From contig JAIXWL010000004.1 of NCBI GenBank assembly GCA_027491315.1, positions 124,001-188,000 of the forward strand: DNA of 64,000 nucleotides. Reading direction: 5' to 3'. Made by a program: the position numbers and the translations under genes. The notes beneath the pieces were generated by a model. That model ran no database searches, was not told where the DNA came from, and was given only the letters and a program-made list of their open reading frames with translations. Positions 37,401 to 44,578 of the stretch are shown piece by piece (within the stretch, counting starts at the first letter, position 1; every line of letters begins with the position of its first letter). This stretch comes from Cytophagaceae bacterium. GTDB lineage: Bacteria; Bacteroidota; Bacteroidia; Cytophagales; Spirosomataceae.

Positions 37401-38914
37401 AATTAAAGGTGAGAGGAACCATCGAAGACCCAGATATCCAAGGAAAGATCGTGCTTCAAAAAGCCAAATTATTTTTCGATTATTTGAAAACTAGCATGGC
37501 TTTTTCAGATACGGTGGAGTTTAAGACCCGTCAAATCATAGGCCGAAATTGGAAGATTTCAGACCCAGAAGGTAATACAGCTAAGTTAAATGCAAACTTT
37601 GTTTTTCCAGTAGGAAGTCCTTTTGAAATGAACATTGAAGCCAATTTGAATCGCTTTAAATTATTGAATACACAGCGTGATCCTACCTCATTTTATTATG
37701 GAACGGGGTATACTTCTGGCCCGATATCCATTCGAGGAGCCTTGCATGATTTGTTGATTACTGCCGACTTAAAAAGCGAAAGAGGAACTCGTTTATACAT
37801 ACCTTTGGACAGAGAAAGTAGTACCGAAAATGATGAAGACTATGAGTTTTTTAGTAAGTCTTTGCAAGTAGATTTGAATGCCAACACGCAGCAAATAACA
37901 TCTAAATTAAAAGAGGGTGGCATTAGTTTGGACTTGGATTTGGCCTTTACCCCAGAAGCCTATGGCGAAGTTCAAATTGATAAGAAGAAGGGAGATTTGA
38001 TGCGGATTTATGGTACGGGAAATATCAATATGACCTTAGATAAAAAAGGTCAGTTTAGGATGGTGGGAGATTATGCCATTGATCAGGGAGACTATACTTT
38101 TACCTTACAAAATTTAATCAATAAGCGATTTGCTATCCAGCGAGGATCAAAGATTTCTTGGACTGGAGATCCTTTGGAAGCAAATGTGAATATTAAAGCA
38201 ATTTATACGCAATATGCTTCATTGTTTCCTATCTTATTAGACACCACGAATAAATCGAACTTGCCTGAGTTTAAAAGACGTTATCCCGTGGATGTGACAA
38301 TCAACTTGCAAAATAGACTTTTATCGCCCAATATTTCCTTTGATATAGGTATTCGTGATTACCCCAAAGATGTTCATTTGAACGGAGCTGTTACGGCATT
38401 TACCAACCGAATTAAAACGGATGAACAAGAGCTAACCCGACAAGTCTCCAATGTCTTATTGTTCGGGCAATTGGTTTCTCCATTTGGAGGAAGTGGTATC
38501 GCTTTGGGTAATTTGGTAGGAAATTTCACCGAGATGTTATCGAATCAATTGAGTAATCTGGCTTCACAAATCAATAAAGATTTGAACATCGATGTATACT
38601 TAGGAGGAGGGAATTTGAACCAAGATATTTTATCCAATTTACAATTAAGGGCCTCTTATAATGTGAATGACCGTCTACGAATTACTCGAAGCGGAGGTTT
38701 CACTGATGCCCGAAATCAAACGAGTCCTTTGATTTTATTAGGCGACTGGGCCTTGGAATATTTTGTAAAACGGGATGGTTCACTCCGTTTAAAAACCTAT
38801 AATCGAAACGTTCAAACTACCCTATTGGGATCATTAAACTCCTATCAAATCAACCAAACACTTGGGGCTAGTTTACTCTATAATCGTAGTTTCAATAAGT
38901 TGTTTGGAAAGTGA
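34451..38914 (+). CDS. TamB-like translocation/assembly module protein (DUF490)
   Basis: This 1487-residue protein has one N-terminal membrane anchor (about 12-35). It is followed by a very long beta-rich region with repeated short amphipathic strands (AsmA/TamB-like), and ends in the DUF490-type C-terminus (ITRSGGFTDARNQTSPLILLGDWALEYFV and NQTLGASLLYNRSF). Proteins of this kind bridge the inner and outer membrane, with roles in lipid transport and outer-membrane protein assembly. Its size fits large Bacteroidota homologues. It stands alone on the plus strand; the BamA/TamA-type partner is not in the window. Confidence 0.85.
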   Translation: MIKATKIFAKSILYGLVGIFLLFFLLVLLLRVPANQTLLAQYFAPKIEKAIGYPLTVRAIQLKFFDEISFWGLRVKDPWGKEMIHIERLDINFNLSDILFQGSNPHLDYARLYQPKVHLIFEKKSGKMNLDEFIVRIDHWLNPGPSVAGPSSKFEILDAEVVDGSFMLDDQQIKSEATSRHFDLNHLIFTHINAKVKDFFVQGDTLGLQTIGLKALDPISGLNIKSLDTKFMYADKQMRFDQLNLFFNDSQIKNQIVFDYSSTQDFKSWNKKVRMKAYFDNSQIRGEDLGRFVSDMYQYKGMYKLKGNLDGPVARLNLKNFEMAFGSKSVLRGDFSFQGLPEIDKTVMNFDMVNSLFHPQDLQVFLSKSAVEKMNILGPVSFGGKFSGTNKDFSTSGKLNTGLGYMEGDVMMNLSDSMAFSKYQGKLKLKKFKLGKLFSLEEYLGTIDLEAQVKGSGFSSNSAKVDFDGQVSEINIKRYAYRRVSLKGNLQRQLFKGLVSVKDSNLLAQMTGEINLRQEKPVYNLEGRIDHVDLGRLRITDTPMQLVSDFQVNIAMNDLDDLEGRATFSEAILGTPKKLDLPIHLLTFSSDLKGPKRHYRLNSDLISVEAEGDFVPSQLQKDLSQLWEEYTLYFTKNEAERAAYYAAKSHETNRKYVSDFTVICHDAKPILTRWFPTIDLAKNTVFSGSVNKGRSVSLSLESYPDTLVLGGYKFYQSIFSFQSSKFLGGPEVSSSLVFQSRRQHLNFLTPTENLKLDGLWDQDRINFELDFKQQGDENLAHLGGVWRFEKDGLSLRFKDTYLRILGQDWAVDPENKISIQGKELHAEHFLISNQKQSIALQGSLSMDSTETLRLRANKFQLGTLAPLFSLKVQGELNAEINIQDWYQHTRLDTWLLVDSLHLNKFYIGNLQGVGTYNADLKTMDLNYHLNRLGESVVEVNGTYKPFETRNKLDISAELNKTNLSILEPFTQGVFSGLAGDASGKLKVRGTIEDPDIQGKIVLQKAKLFFDYLKTSMAFSDTVEFKTRQIIGRNWKISDPEGNTAKLNANFVFPVGSPFEMNIEANLNRFKLLNTQRDPTSFYYGTGYTSGPISIRGALHDLLITADLKSERGTRLYIPLDRESSTENDEDYEFFSKSLQVDLNANTQQITSKLKEGGISLDLDLAFTPEAYGEVQIDKKKGDLMRIYGTGNINMTLDKKGQFRMVGDYAIDQGDYTFTLQNLINKRFAIQRGSKISWTGDPLEANVNIKAIYTQYASLFPILLDTTNKSNLPEFKRRYPVDVTINLQNRLLSPNISFDIGIRDYPKDVHLNGAVTAFTNRIKTDEQELTRQVSNVLLFGQLVSPFGGSGIALGNLVGNFTEMLSNQLSNLASQINKDLNIDVYLGGGNLNQDILSNLQLRASYNVNDRLRITRSGGFTDARNQTSPLILLGDWALEYFVKRDGSLRLKTYNRNVQTTLLGSLNSYQINQTLGASLLYNRSFNKLFGK

Positions 38915-38920
38915 AATTAA

Positions 38921-38967
38921 TGTAGAATGAAGAATGTAGAATGAAGAATGAAGAATGTAGAATTGTA
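38921..38967 (+). repeat. TGWAGAA heptamer array, plus orientation
   Basis: Six tandem heptamers alternate TGTAGAA and TGAAGAA and end in TTGTAG. The same unit recurs reversed at 39174-39247 and forward at 43205-43246. Confidence 0.9.
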
Positions 38968-39121
38968 GACTACTAGTAAAAGTTAATCATGTATATTTTT
39001 CTTTCGGTTTTTAGGGCCAATTGAAGGCGTGTTGATATTTATATTTATTCGTCCTTGGCGCTTCTAGTTACATTAAAAACCGCAAGATTCCCCGATTGAT
39101 AAATTGATACGAATTATTCTG

Positions 39122-39162
39122 ATTTCCCATTTTGGTTTTTTATGAACGAAAAAATGGGAAAT
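39122..39162. repeat. 12-base perfect inverted repeat
   Basis: The arms ATTTCCCATTTT (39122-39133) and AAAATGGGAAAT (39151-39162) are exactly complementary around a 17-base loop. They lie between the two opposing heptamer arrays. Confidence 0.85.
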
Positions 39163-39173
39163 GATGAGGCTCC

Positions 39174-39247
39174 CATTCTACATTCTCAATTCTTCATTCT
39201 TCATTCTTCATTCTACATTCTTCATTCTACATTCTTCATTCTACATT
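39174..39247 (-). repeat. TGWAGAA heptamer array, minus orientation
   Basis: About ten units of ATTCTAC/ATTCTTC (the reverse complement of the TGWAGAA unit) run in tandem with one variant, ATTCTCA. It faces the array at 38921 as a degenerate inverted repeat. Confidence 0.9.
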
Positions 39248-39276
39248 AAAAAAGGAACCACTCGCGCAGTTCCTTT
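39248..39276 (-). terminator. Rho-independent terminator of the coiled-coil gene
   Basis: Read on the minus strand, the stem AAAGGAAC / GTTCCTTT with a ten-base loop (cactcgcgca on the plus strand) is followed by a run of T. It lies 32 bases after the stop of the gene at 39308. Four heptamers (TTCTTAA, TTCTTAA, TAACTAA, TCACTGA; 39275-39302) fill the gap. Confidence 0.75.
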
Positions 39277-39307
39277 CTTAATTCTTAATAACTAATCACT
39301 GAAATTC

Positions 39308-40249
39308 TTATTTTACTTCAAATCCACCCGTACCAATGGCAAAACCTTCCGAATATAATTCGATGGTATATTTACCAGGTTTGTAAGCTACACCACCACG
39401 AGAATAGAATACATCTACCGCTTGGTTATTGTTCGTATAGGTTACTACTTGCTTAGCCGTATAAACCATTTCTTTTCCGTCTTGAGTAAACTTACCAGAA
39501 CCGGCTGCTTCGTCAGAAATAATGGCCCCATCAGCATCCAAGACACGAACAAAAATGGTTTTGTTCTCTAATTTAGTAATTGGGTTGCTGGCTAAGTTGA
39601 AGGTAATTTTCAACTTTTCAATTTTCTTACCATTAAAACGCGATTTTTCAGCTTCCTTCCCTTTGTTACTCACAGAAAGTACGCGCAATCCTTGAGCTTT
39701 CAAAGCAGCAGCAATACTTACCTTTCTAGCCAATTCTTTGTTTTTAGCAGTTACTTCCGATAGGGTGTCTGCTAAGGTTTTGTTCTCCGTTTTTAAGCCA
39801 GTATTTTCAGAATTCAAGGTTTGATTTTGCGTAGTCAAGACTTGGTTATTCTCGGTTAAGATGCCGTTTTGTTTTTTCAGTTCAACAATGTCTGCATCTT
39901 TTTGGGTCAAAACTAGATCATATTCCTTGATTTTGGCCTCGTAGGAGGCAATGGTTGCGTGGTTGGCTTTTTTCAAAGAGCTTTTGTCTTGCTCTAATTG
40001 AACTTTCAATGCTTCTAAGTCACTAACTTGGCCACCTAATGCTTTGATTTCCTCAATCTTAGCATCTAGTTGGGTCGAAATGGAATCCAATTTCATGCGA
40101 GTATTCGCTAATTCAGTGGCTTTTTCTTCAATATTGACAGCTTGTTCTTTTGTCAATTGGTTGGAACGAAAATACAAGACGCCTAATACTGCTGTTAATA
40201 CAGCCAATACAATCAAGGCAATCTTTGAGGTGTTGTTGGATGTTTCCAT
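39308..40249 (-). CDS. Membrane-anchored coiled-coil protein, unknown function
   Basis: This 313-residue protein is read from the ATG at 40249 (METSNNTSKIALIVL); an in-frame TTG nine bases earlier is less likely. A single N-terminal membrane helix (about 9-27) is followed by a long heptad-patterned coiled coil (about 30-175) rich in Lys, Glu, Leu and Asn. A C-terminal beta-type domain follows, with KLKITFNLASNPITKLENKTIFVRVLDADG and, near the end, KPGKYTIELYSEGFAIG. The topology suggests a periplasmic rod with a distal sandwich domain. Similar proteins seem common in Bacteroidota, but I know of no assigned role. It is divergent from nadB. Confidence 0.75.
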   Translation of the reverse strand: METSNNTSKIALIVLAVLTAVLGVLYFRSNQLTKEQAVNIEEKATELANTRMKLDSISTQLDAKIEEIKALGGQVSDLEALKVQLEQDKSSLKKANHATIASYEAKIKEYDLVLTQKDADIVELKKQNGILTENNQVLTTQNQTLNSENTGLKTENKTLADTLSEVTAKNKELARKVSIAAALKAQGLRVLSVSNKGKEAEKSRFNGKKIEKLKITFNLASNPITKLENKTIFVRVLDADGAIISDEAAGSGKFTQDGKEMVYTAKQVVTYTNNNQAVDVFYSRGGVAYKPGKYTIELYSEGFAIGTGGFEVK

Positions 40250-40354
40250 TTGCTTCAAATGTTTATTTAAGGGTTTAATTCAATGCAAATTTAACATTAA
40301 TATTCAATATTTCGTTTTAAATAGGCTTTTGGTTAATTTGCGCCTCTGAAAGAC

Positions 40355-41944
40355 ATGAATATGCCTACGTATGATTTTATTGTGGTGGGTTCTGGAATCG
40401 CTGGCTTATCATATACGGTTAAGGTAGCCCAATACTTCCAGGATAAACAAATCCCCATCAAGATTGCGCTAATAACTAAAACGGTTGCTGAGGAAACCAA
40501 TACCAAATATGCTCAGGGCGGTATTGCGGCCGTTTGGGATAATCAAGATTCTTTTGAAAAACATATACAAGATACCTTGGTAGCTGGAGATTTTGAAAGT
40601 GATCCAGCCGTGGTAGAATTGGTAGTGAAAGAAGCTCCCGAGAGGTTGAAAGAGTTAATTTCTTATGGGACAGATTTTGATCGTAAATCTGATGGAAGTT
40701 TTGACCTAGTCAAAGAAGGAGGGCATTCCGATAAACGTATCTTGCATTATAAAGATTCTACAGGGAATGAGATTGAAAGGGCTTTATTAGAAAAGGTGAA
40801 GTCTTTTTCATCGGTTGATTTCTTCACTCATTACTTTGCGGTTGACTTGATAACCCAACATCATTTGGGTGAAAAAGTGACCAAAGATACGCCTCACAAA
40901 AAATGTTTTGGCGTATATGTATTGAATAAAAAAACCAAAAAGGTAGAGACTTTTATTGGAAAAACTACGCTATTAGCTACGGGTGGTATAGGTCAAGTGT
41001 ATCAATCGACCACTAATCCTACCATTGCCACTGGAGATGGAATAGCGATGGCTTACCGTGCCAAAGGATTTGTCAAAGGGATGCAATACATCCAGTTTCA
41101 TCCTACAGCCCTTTACCAACCTGGAAAGAAACCTAATTTTTTGATTTCTGAAGCAGTTCGCGGACACGGTGGAATTTTGAAAAATTTAGATGGATCTACT
41201 TTCATGGAAAAGTATGACGCTCGACTTTCTTTGGCTCCCAGAGATGTTGTTGCTCGTGCCATAGACTCTGAGATGAAGAAAAATGGTACCGAGCATGTGT
41301 ATTTGGATACCCGACATATTCCTAAAGAAGATATCATCGCTCATTTTCCGATGATTTATCATTATTGCTTGGATCATTTGGGCATTGATATGTCAAAAGA
41401 AATGATCCCCGTTGTGCCTTGCCAGCATTATTTATGTGGAGGCATCATCGTTAATGAATACAGTCAAACCAATATTGAGCACCTATACGCCGCGGGGGAA
41501 TGTTCACATACAGGCTTACATGGGGCCAATCGTCTAGCATCCAATTCACTTTTGGAAGCGATTGTTTTTGCTCATCGTGCCTTTGAAAAATCCATCACAG
41601 AATTTGGCACACAAATGATACCTGAAGGCATCCCGCAATGGAATGATGAAGGAACTCGGAATCCAGAGGAAATGGTCCTAGTAACGGAAATGACCCGCGA
41701 ATTGGAGTCTATTATGAGTAATTATGTAGGGATTGTTCGTACTGATCGCCGTTTAAAGCGGGCTTATGATCGATTGGAACTTATCTATTTGGAGCATGAG
41801 GAATTATATAAGCAATCCAAAATCACGGTTCCACTTTGTGAACTTAGAAATATGATTAATGTGGCTTATTTAATTATTAAGCATGCCCGTGCTCAAAAAG
41901 AAAACAAGGGGTTACATTACAACCTAGATTTACTTAATGCGTGA
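40355..41944 (+). CDS. nadB: L-aspartate oxidase
   Basis: This 529-residue flavoprotein oxidises L-aspartate to iminoaspartate, the first step of de novo NAD synthesis. The FAD-binding VVGSGIAGLSYTVK starts near residue 8, NTKYAQGGIAAVW follows near 48, HPTAL is near 250, and GLHGANRLASNSLLEA is near 388. These, with a fumarate-reductase-like C-terminal helical domain, define the family. Its 3' end overlaps the convergent udk gene by 15 bases. The partner genes nadA and nadC lie 13-16 kb away at 54969-56812. Confidence 0.95.
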   Translation: MNMPTYDFIVVGSGIAGLSYTVKVAQYFQDKQIPIKIALITKTVAEETNTKYAQGGIAAVWDNQDSFEKHIQDTLVAGDFESDPAVVELVVKEAPERLKELISYGTDFDRKSDGSFDLVKEGGHSDKRILHYKDSTGNEIERALLEKVKSFSSVDFFTHYFAVDLITQHHLGEKVTKDTPHKKCFGVYVLNKKTKKVETFIGKTTLLATGGIGQVYQSTTNPTIATGDGIAMAYRAKGFVKGMQYIQFHPTALYQPGKKPNFLISEAVRGHGGILKNLDGSTFMEKYDARLSLAPRDVVARAIDSEMKKNGTEHVYLDTRHIPKEDIIAHFPMIYHYCLDHLGIDMSKEMIPVVPCQHYLCGGIIVNEYSQTNIEHLYAAGECSHTGLHGANRLASNSLLEAIVFAHRAFEKSITEFGTQMIPEGIPQWNDEGTRNPEEMVLVTEMTRELESIMSNYVGIVRTDRRLKRAYDRLELIYLEHEELYKQSKITVPLCELRNMINVAYLIIKHARAQKENKGLHYNLDLLNA

Positions 41945-42559
41945 TTTAAGGTAATGAACAATCACCTCAAGTCCTTTCTCGAAATGGACATTATTGGGGA
42001 TGACGATGTCGCAACTTTTTTTGTGAGGACGAATGTATTCTTCGTAAGTAGGTTTAACGTGGTATTTCCAGCGGTACATTACATCCTGTAAATCATAACC
42101 TCTTTCTTCGTTATCACGTTTAATGCGGCGTTTCAATTTGATTTTGTTTTGCGCATCTATGAATATTTTCAAATCCAAAAGTTTGGCAACCTCTGGAAAG
42201 TGGAAAACAAAAATACCTTCAACAACCAAAATTTTGCGTGGATAAAAATGTAGGATATCTGGAACTTTACTTGAATTATTAAAGGTGTATTCTTCCCTGG
42301 TTACGATTTCACCCGAACGTAATTTTTCTACATCTTTCGCAAATGCCTCATCATCGATGGCGCCAGGTAAATCAAAATTCTCAATCCCATTTTCGTCCTT
42401 CGATTGTTCATGCTTCGGACGATAATAATTGTCTTGAGATAATAAACAGATTTCTTCGGAAGGAAATTGAGCCATCAGTCTTTGTAAAAACAATGTTTTA
42501 CCTGAGGCGCTTCCACCGGTAATTCCGATGATATATGGTCTTTCGATAGTTGGGGTCAT
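41930..42559 (-). CDS. udk: Uridine kinase
   Basis: This 209-residue P-loop kinase phosphorylates uridine (and usually cytidine) in pyrimidine salvage. The Walker A motif GGSASGKT is at 15-22, a DNYYRP stretch follows near 42, and VVEGIFVF is near 110. RRIKRDNEERGYD matches the lid region. It could also be a phosphoribulokinase-like paralogue, but length and motifs favour Udk. It follows the methyltransferase gene by 66 bases on the minus strand. Confidence 0.9.
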   Translation of the reverse strand: MTPTIERPYIIGITGGSASGKTLFLQRLMAQFPSEEICLLSQDNYYRPKHEQSKDENGIENFDLPGAIDDEAFAKDVEKLRSGEIVTREEYTFNNSSKVPDILHFYPRKILVVEGIFVFHFPEVAKLLDLKIFIDAQNKIKLKRRIKRDNEERGYDLQDVMYRWKYHVKPTYEEYIRPHKKSCDIVIPNNVHFEKGLEVIVHYLKSRIK

Positions 42560-42625
42560 TGATGTTTGAATTCGAATGCAAATTTGCGAAAAGCATTTTA
42601 TTATCCCTCAAAAAAAAGCATGTTT

Positions 42626-43162
42626 TCAAAGGTTTCGGTATTCTAAATAAAAACTATGTTTTTCTTTTGGCACTTTTTGTCGAAGTTGAAATTGCTTACT
42701 TGCCATTTGCTGATCAATTTCCTCCTGAAAATATAGCTTTTTCCCACATCCCTCATGTATTTCTCGTTTTTGGACAGATAATTCCTCTTCCAAAATAATC
42801 CAACCGCTGGGTTTTAATAGCTGTTTCATGGCTTGGATTAACTCTTCTATTTGGTCAAATTCATGCCAAGCATTGAAAATAAATATGCCATCGATACTCT
42901 GAGGGTATAAAGCTAATTGGTTTAAAGCCAGGTTATGAACCTCAAATTTAGGGTAAAAAGGTAAAGCTGTTTTCTCCTTAAAATACTGAATACTATCTTC
43001 TACCGCCTCTTCATTCAAAACATCTACTTGAGTATCTACTAAAATGATTTTCCCACAAGGTCGGTGTATCAATAAATTCACTTCCCACCAGGCTGAGCCA
43101 CATCCTATGGATAGTAGGGTATCCGATGGATTCCAAGTAAAATGATCCATTAATTGTTTCAT
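42626..43162 (-). CDS. Class I SAM-dependent methyltransferase
   Basis: This 178-residue protein has SAM motif I LLSIGCGSAWWEVNL near residue 17, an acidic motif II VDTQ near 43, and a post-motif FIFNAWHEFDQIEELIQAM near 94. It is small, with no extra substrate domain visible. Substrate and pathway are unknown. It lies upstream of udk on the same strand, and a TGWAGAA heptamer array is just upstream of its start. Confidence 0.78.
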   Translation of the reverse strand: MKQLMDHFTWNPSDTLLSIGCGSAWWEVNLLIHRPCGKIILVDTQVDVLNEEAVEDSIQYFKEKTALPFYPKFEVHNLALNQLALYPQSIDGIFIFNAWHEFDQIEELIQAMKQLLKPSGWIILEEELSVQKREIHEGCGKKLYFQEEIDQQMASKQFQLRQKVPKEKHSFYLEYRNL

Positions 43163-43204
43163 GGCTCAAAGAAAGGGAAAATATGGCTAATTGTTAAGGG
43201 GAAA

Positions 43205-43246
43205 TGTAGAATGTAGAATTAAGAATGTAGAATGTAGAATGTAGAA
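43205..43246 (+). repeat. TGWAGAA heptamer array
   Basis: Six tandem heptamers (TGTAGAA five times, TTAAGAA once) lie between two divergent genes. This is the same unit as in the arrays at 38921 and 39174. Confidence 0.9.
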
Positions 43247-43397
43247 TTGGGGAGGTAGCACTGTGAATTAAGAAATTTTGGAGCATCCATTTGAAGTTTA
43301 TGGAGTGCTTATTTCAAACAAGAAATATGAAAAGGAAATGGAAAGACTGAAATTAATCAGTAATTTTCGGAGTAAGCAAAATTTTATTAACCTAGTT

Positions 43398-43901
43398 ATG
43401 GCCATATTCATTGCACCCACCGCCTCTGTCATGGGCCGAGTTTTTATCTCTCCTAATGTTTCTATTTGGTATGGAGCGGTCATTCGGGCAGATGTGGAAG
43501 AAATTCATTTGGGCGAGGGATGTAATGTGCAAGACAATGCGGTGTTACATGCAGATGAGGGGGATAAAACCATCATTGGAAAATTTGTTACGATCGGACA
43601 TGCTGCCATTGTACATGGAGCGGAAGTCGGCGAAGGCAGTTTGATTGGTATGCATGCCACGGTTCTGAATCGGGCTAAAATAGGTAAGTATTGTTTAATT
43701 GGAGCACATGCCTTAGTGACAGAAGGAATGGAAATACCTGATTATTCCTTGGTATTGGGAACGCCTGCCAAGGTAGTCAAAACCTTAAATGAATCGCAAA
43801 TTGAGCGTTTGAAATTTGGGCCGCCCCATTACATTAAAATGGGAGAAAAACATGCCAAAGGAGAATACCCATTGATTACTCAAGCCGATTTTGAATCATG
43901 A
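43398..43901 (+). CDS. Gamma-carbonic anhydrase-like hexapeptide-repeat protein
   Basis: This 167-residue protein is read from the ATG at 43398; an upstream in-frame TTG would add 40 residues with no homology-like pattern. It is a left-handed beta-helix of hexapeptide repeats. The three zinc-ligand positions are filled by H51, H68 and H73 (in VLHADEG and TIGHAAIVHG). It is close to the YrdA/PaaY group, whose carbonic anhydrase activity varies. It is coupled by an ATGA overlap to the next gene. Confidence 0.87.
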   Translation: MAIFIAPTASVMGRVFISPNVSIWYGAVIRADVEEIHLGEGCNVQDNAVLHADEGDKTIIGKFVTIGHAAIVHGAEVGEGSLIGMHATVLNRAKIGKYCLIGAHALVTEGMEIPDYSLVLGTPAKVVKTLNESQIERLKFGPPHYIKMGEKHAKGEYPLITQADFES

Positions 43902-44374
43902 TTGATCTAATTTTAATTCGACATGCCCACTCAGGGCCTTACGATCAGCCCGATAAGGAGCGGCAATTATCACTGCAGGGGATGGAAGAGGTGAGTTTGT
44001 TGGCTCAAAAACTTAAGTCGGTTCATCTGCCAACGGGTTTATGGTTATGTTCAGATGCCCAAAGAACGGTGGAAACAGCCACAGCACTGAGAAGTGAATT
44101 AGGTATCGTAGGTCCTATTAATTTAGATGCTTGTTGGTATCAAGCATCCGGACCAGATTACGTTAATTTAATTGAAAAGCAAAATAGACCCGTGATCTAT
44201 TTGGTAGCCCATAATCCATCCATTTCCTATGTGGCTTCCTATTATTCAGGAACATTAATTCAAATGGAAACGGGTGGATGTTGCTATTTACGGTTTCAAT
44301 ATGCTGACTCCGTTGCGGAATTAAGTAAAGGTACGGGAGATTTAGTATTTAATTTTAATCCACAAGTTGTATAA
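43898..44374 (+). CDS. SixA-like histidine phosphatase
   Basis: This 158-residue member of the histidine phosphatase (phosphoglycerate mutase-like) superfamily has the catalytic motif LIRHAHSGPYDQ (R8-H9), the RQLSLQG turn, and the second histidine in VAHNPS near 107. SixA proteins act on phosphohistidine or small phospho-compounds; the target here is unknown. It overlaps the gamma-carbonic anhydrase gene by four bases and the following 43-residue frame by one base. Confidence 0.85.
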   Translation: MIDLILIRHAHSGPYDQPDKERQLSLQGMEEVSLLAQKLKSVHLPTGLWLCSDAQRTVETATALRSELGIVGPINLDACWYQASGPDYVNLIEKQNRPVIYLVAHNPSISYVASYYSGTLIQMETGGCCYLRFQYADSVAELSKGTGDLVFNFNPQVV

Positions 44375-44505
44375 TGAGCAAAAATCAAAAAATATTCCGT
44401 TGGGTACTCATCTTATTTACACTACTGATGGTAGCCCTTGCCATTGATATGGCCAAAAATACCACGGCTCCTTGGAATAAGAAAAAGGTGGAAAAAGCCC
44501 GCTAA
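44374..44505 (+). CDS. 43-residue single-pass membrane microprotein
   Basis: A short frame starts at the ATG that shares its first base with the SixA stop codon (TAATG) and ends with TAA at 44505. It encodes a basic N-terminus (MSKNQKIFR), one hydrophobic helix (WVLILFTLLMVALAIDMA, about 10-27), and a lysine-rich tail (WNKKKVEKAR). Coupling and clean topology suggest a real gene, but no homologue is known to me. Confidence 0.6.
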   Translation: MSKNQKIFRWVLILFTLLMVALAIDMAKNTTAPWNKKKVEKAR

Positions 44506-44578
44506 TTTGATTGTGCTATTTAGGATTTGGCAAATTTTGCTTGCTTGAATTTTCGAAATGCCTGTATACCTACCTCAA

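Larger units (their letters stand above)
38915..39307. other. 393-base intergenic segment with inverted heptamer arrays and palindrome
   Basis: No credible gene lies here. From left to right it holds a TGWAGAA heptamer array (38921-38967), unique AT-rich sequence, a 12-base perfect inverted repeat ATTTCCCATTTT / AAAATGGGAAAT (39122-39162, loop 17), the heptamer array in the opposite orientation (39174-39247), a terminator hairpin for the minus-strand gene, and four more heptamers (39275-39302). The layout resembles a MITE or folded-RNA element. Confidence 0.75.

Noticed and set aside
38921-39247. CRISPR array
   Set aside because: Units are seven bases without unique spacers, and no cas gene is present.
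41930-41944. Overlap of nadB and udk as a misannotation or frameshift
   Set aside because: Both proteins have complete family motifs and normal lengths. A 15-base convergent overlap is ordinary.
43278-43397. Extended N-terminus of the gamma-carbonic anhydrase from an upstream TTG
   Set aside because: The extra 40 residues do not match the hexapeptide-repeat family, and the ATG at 43398 gives the usual length.
44558-44578. Longer start for the serine hydrolase
   Set aside because: The seven extra residues (MPVYLPQ) lie ahead of a standard signal peptide that begins at the ATG at 44579.
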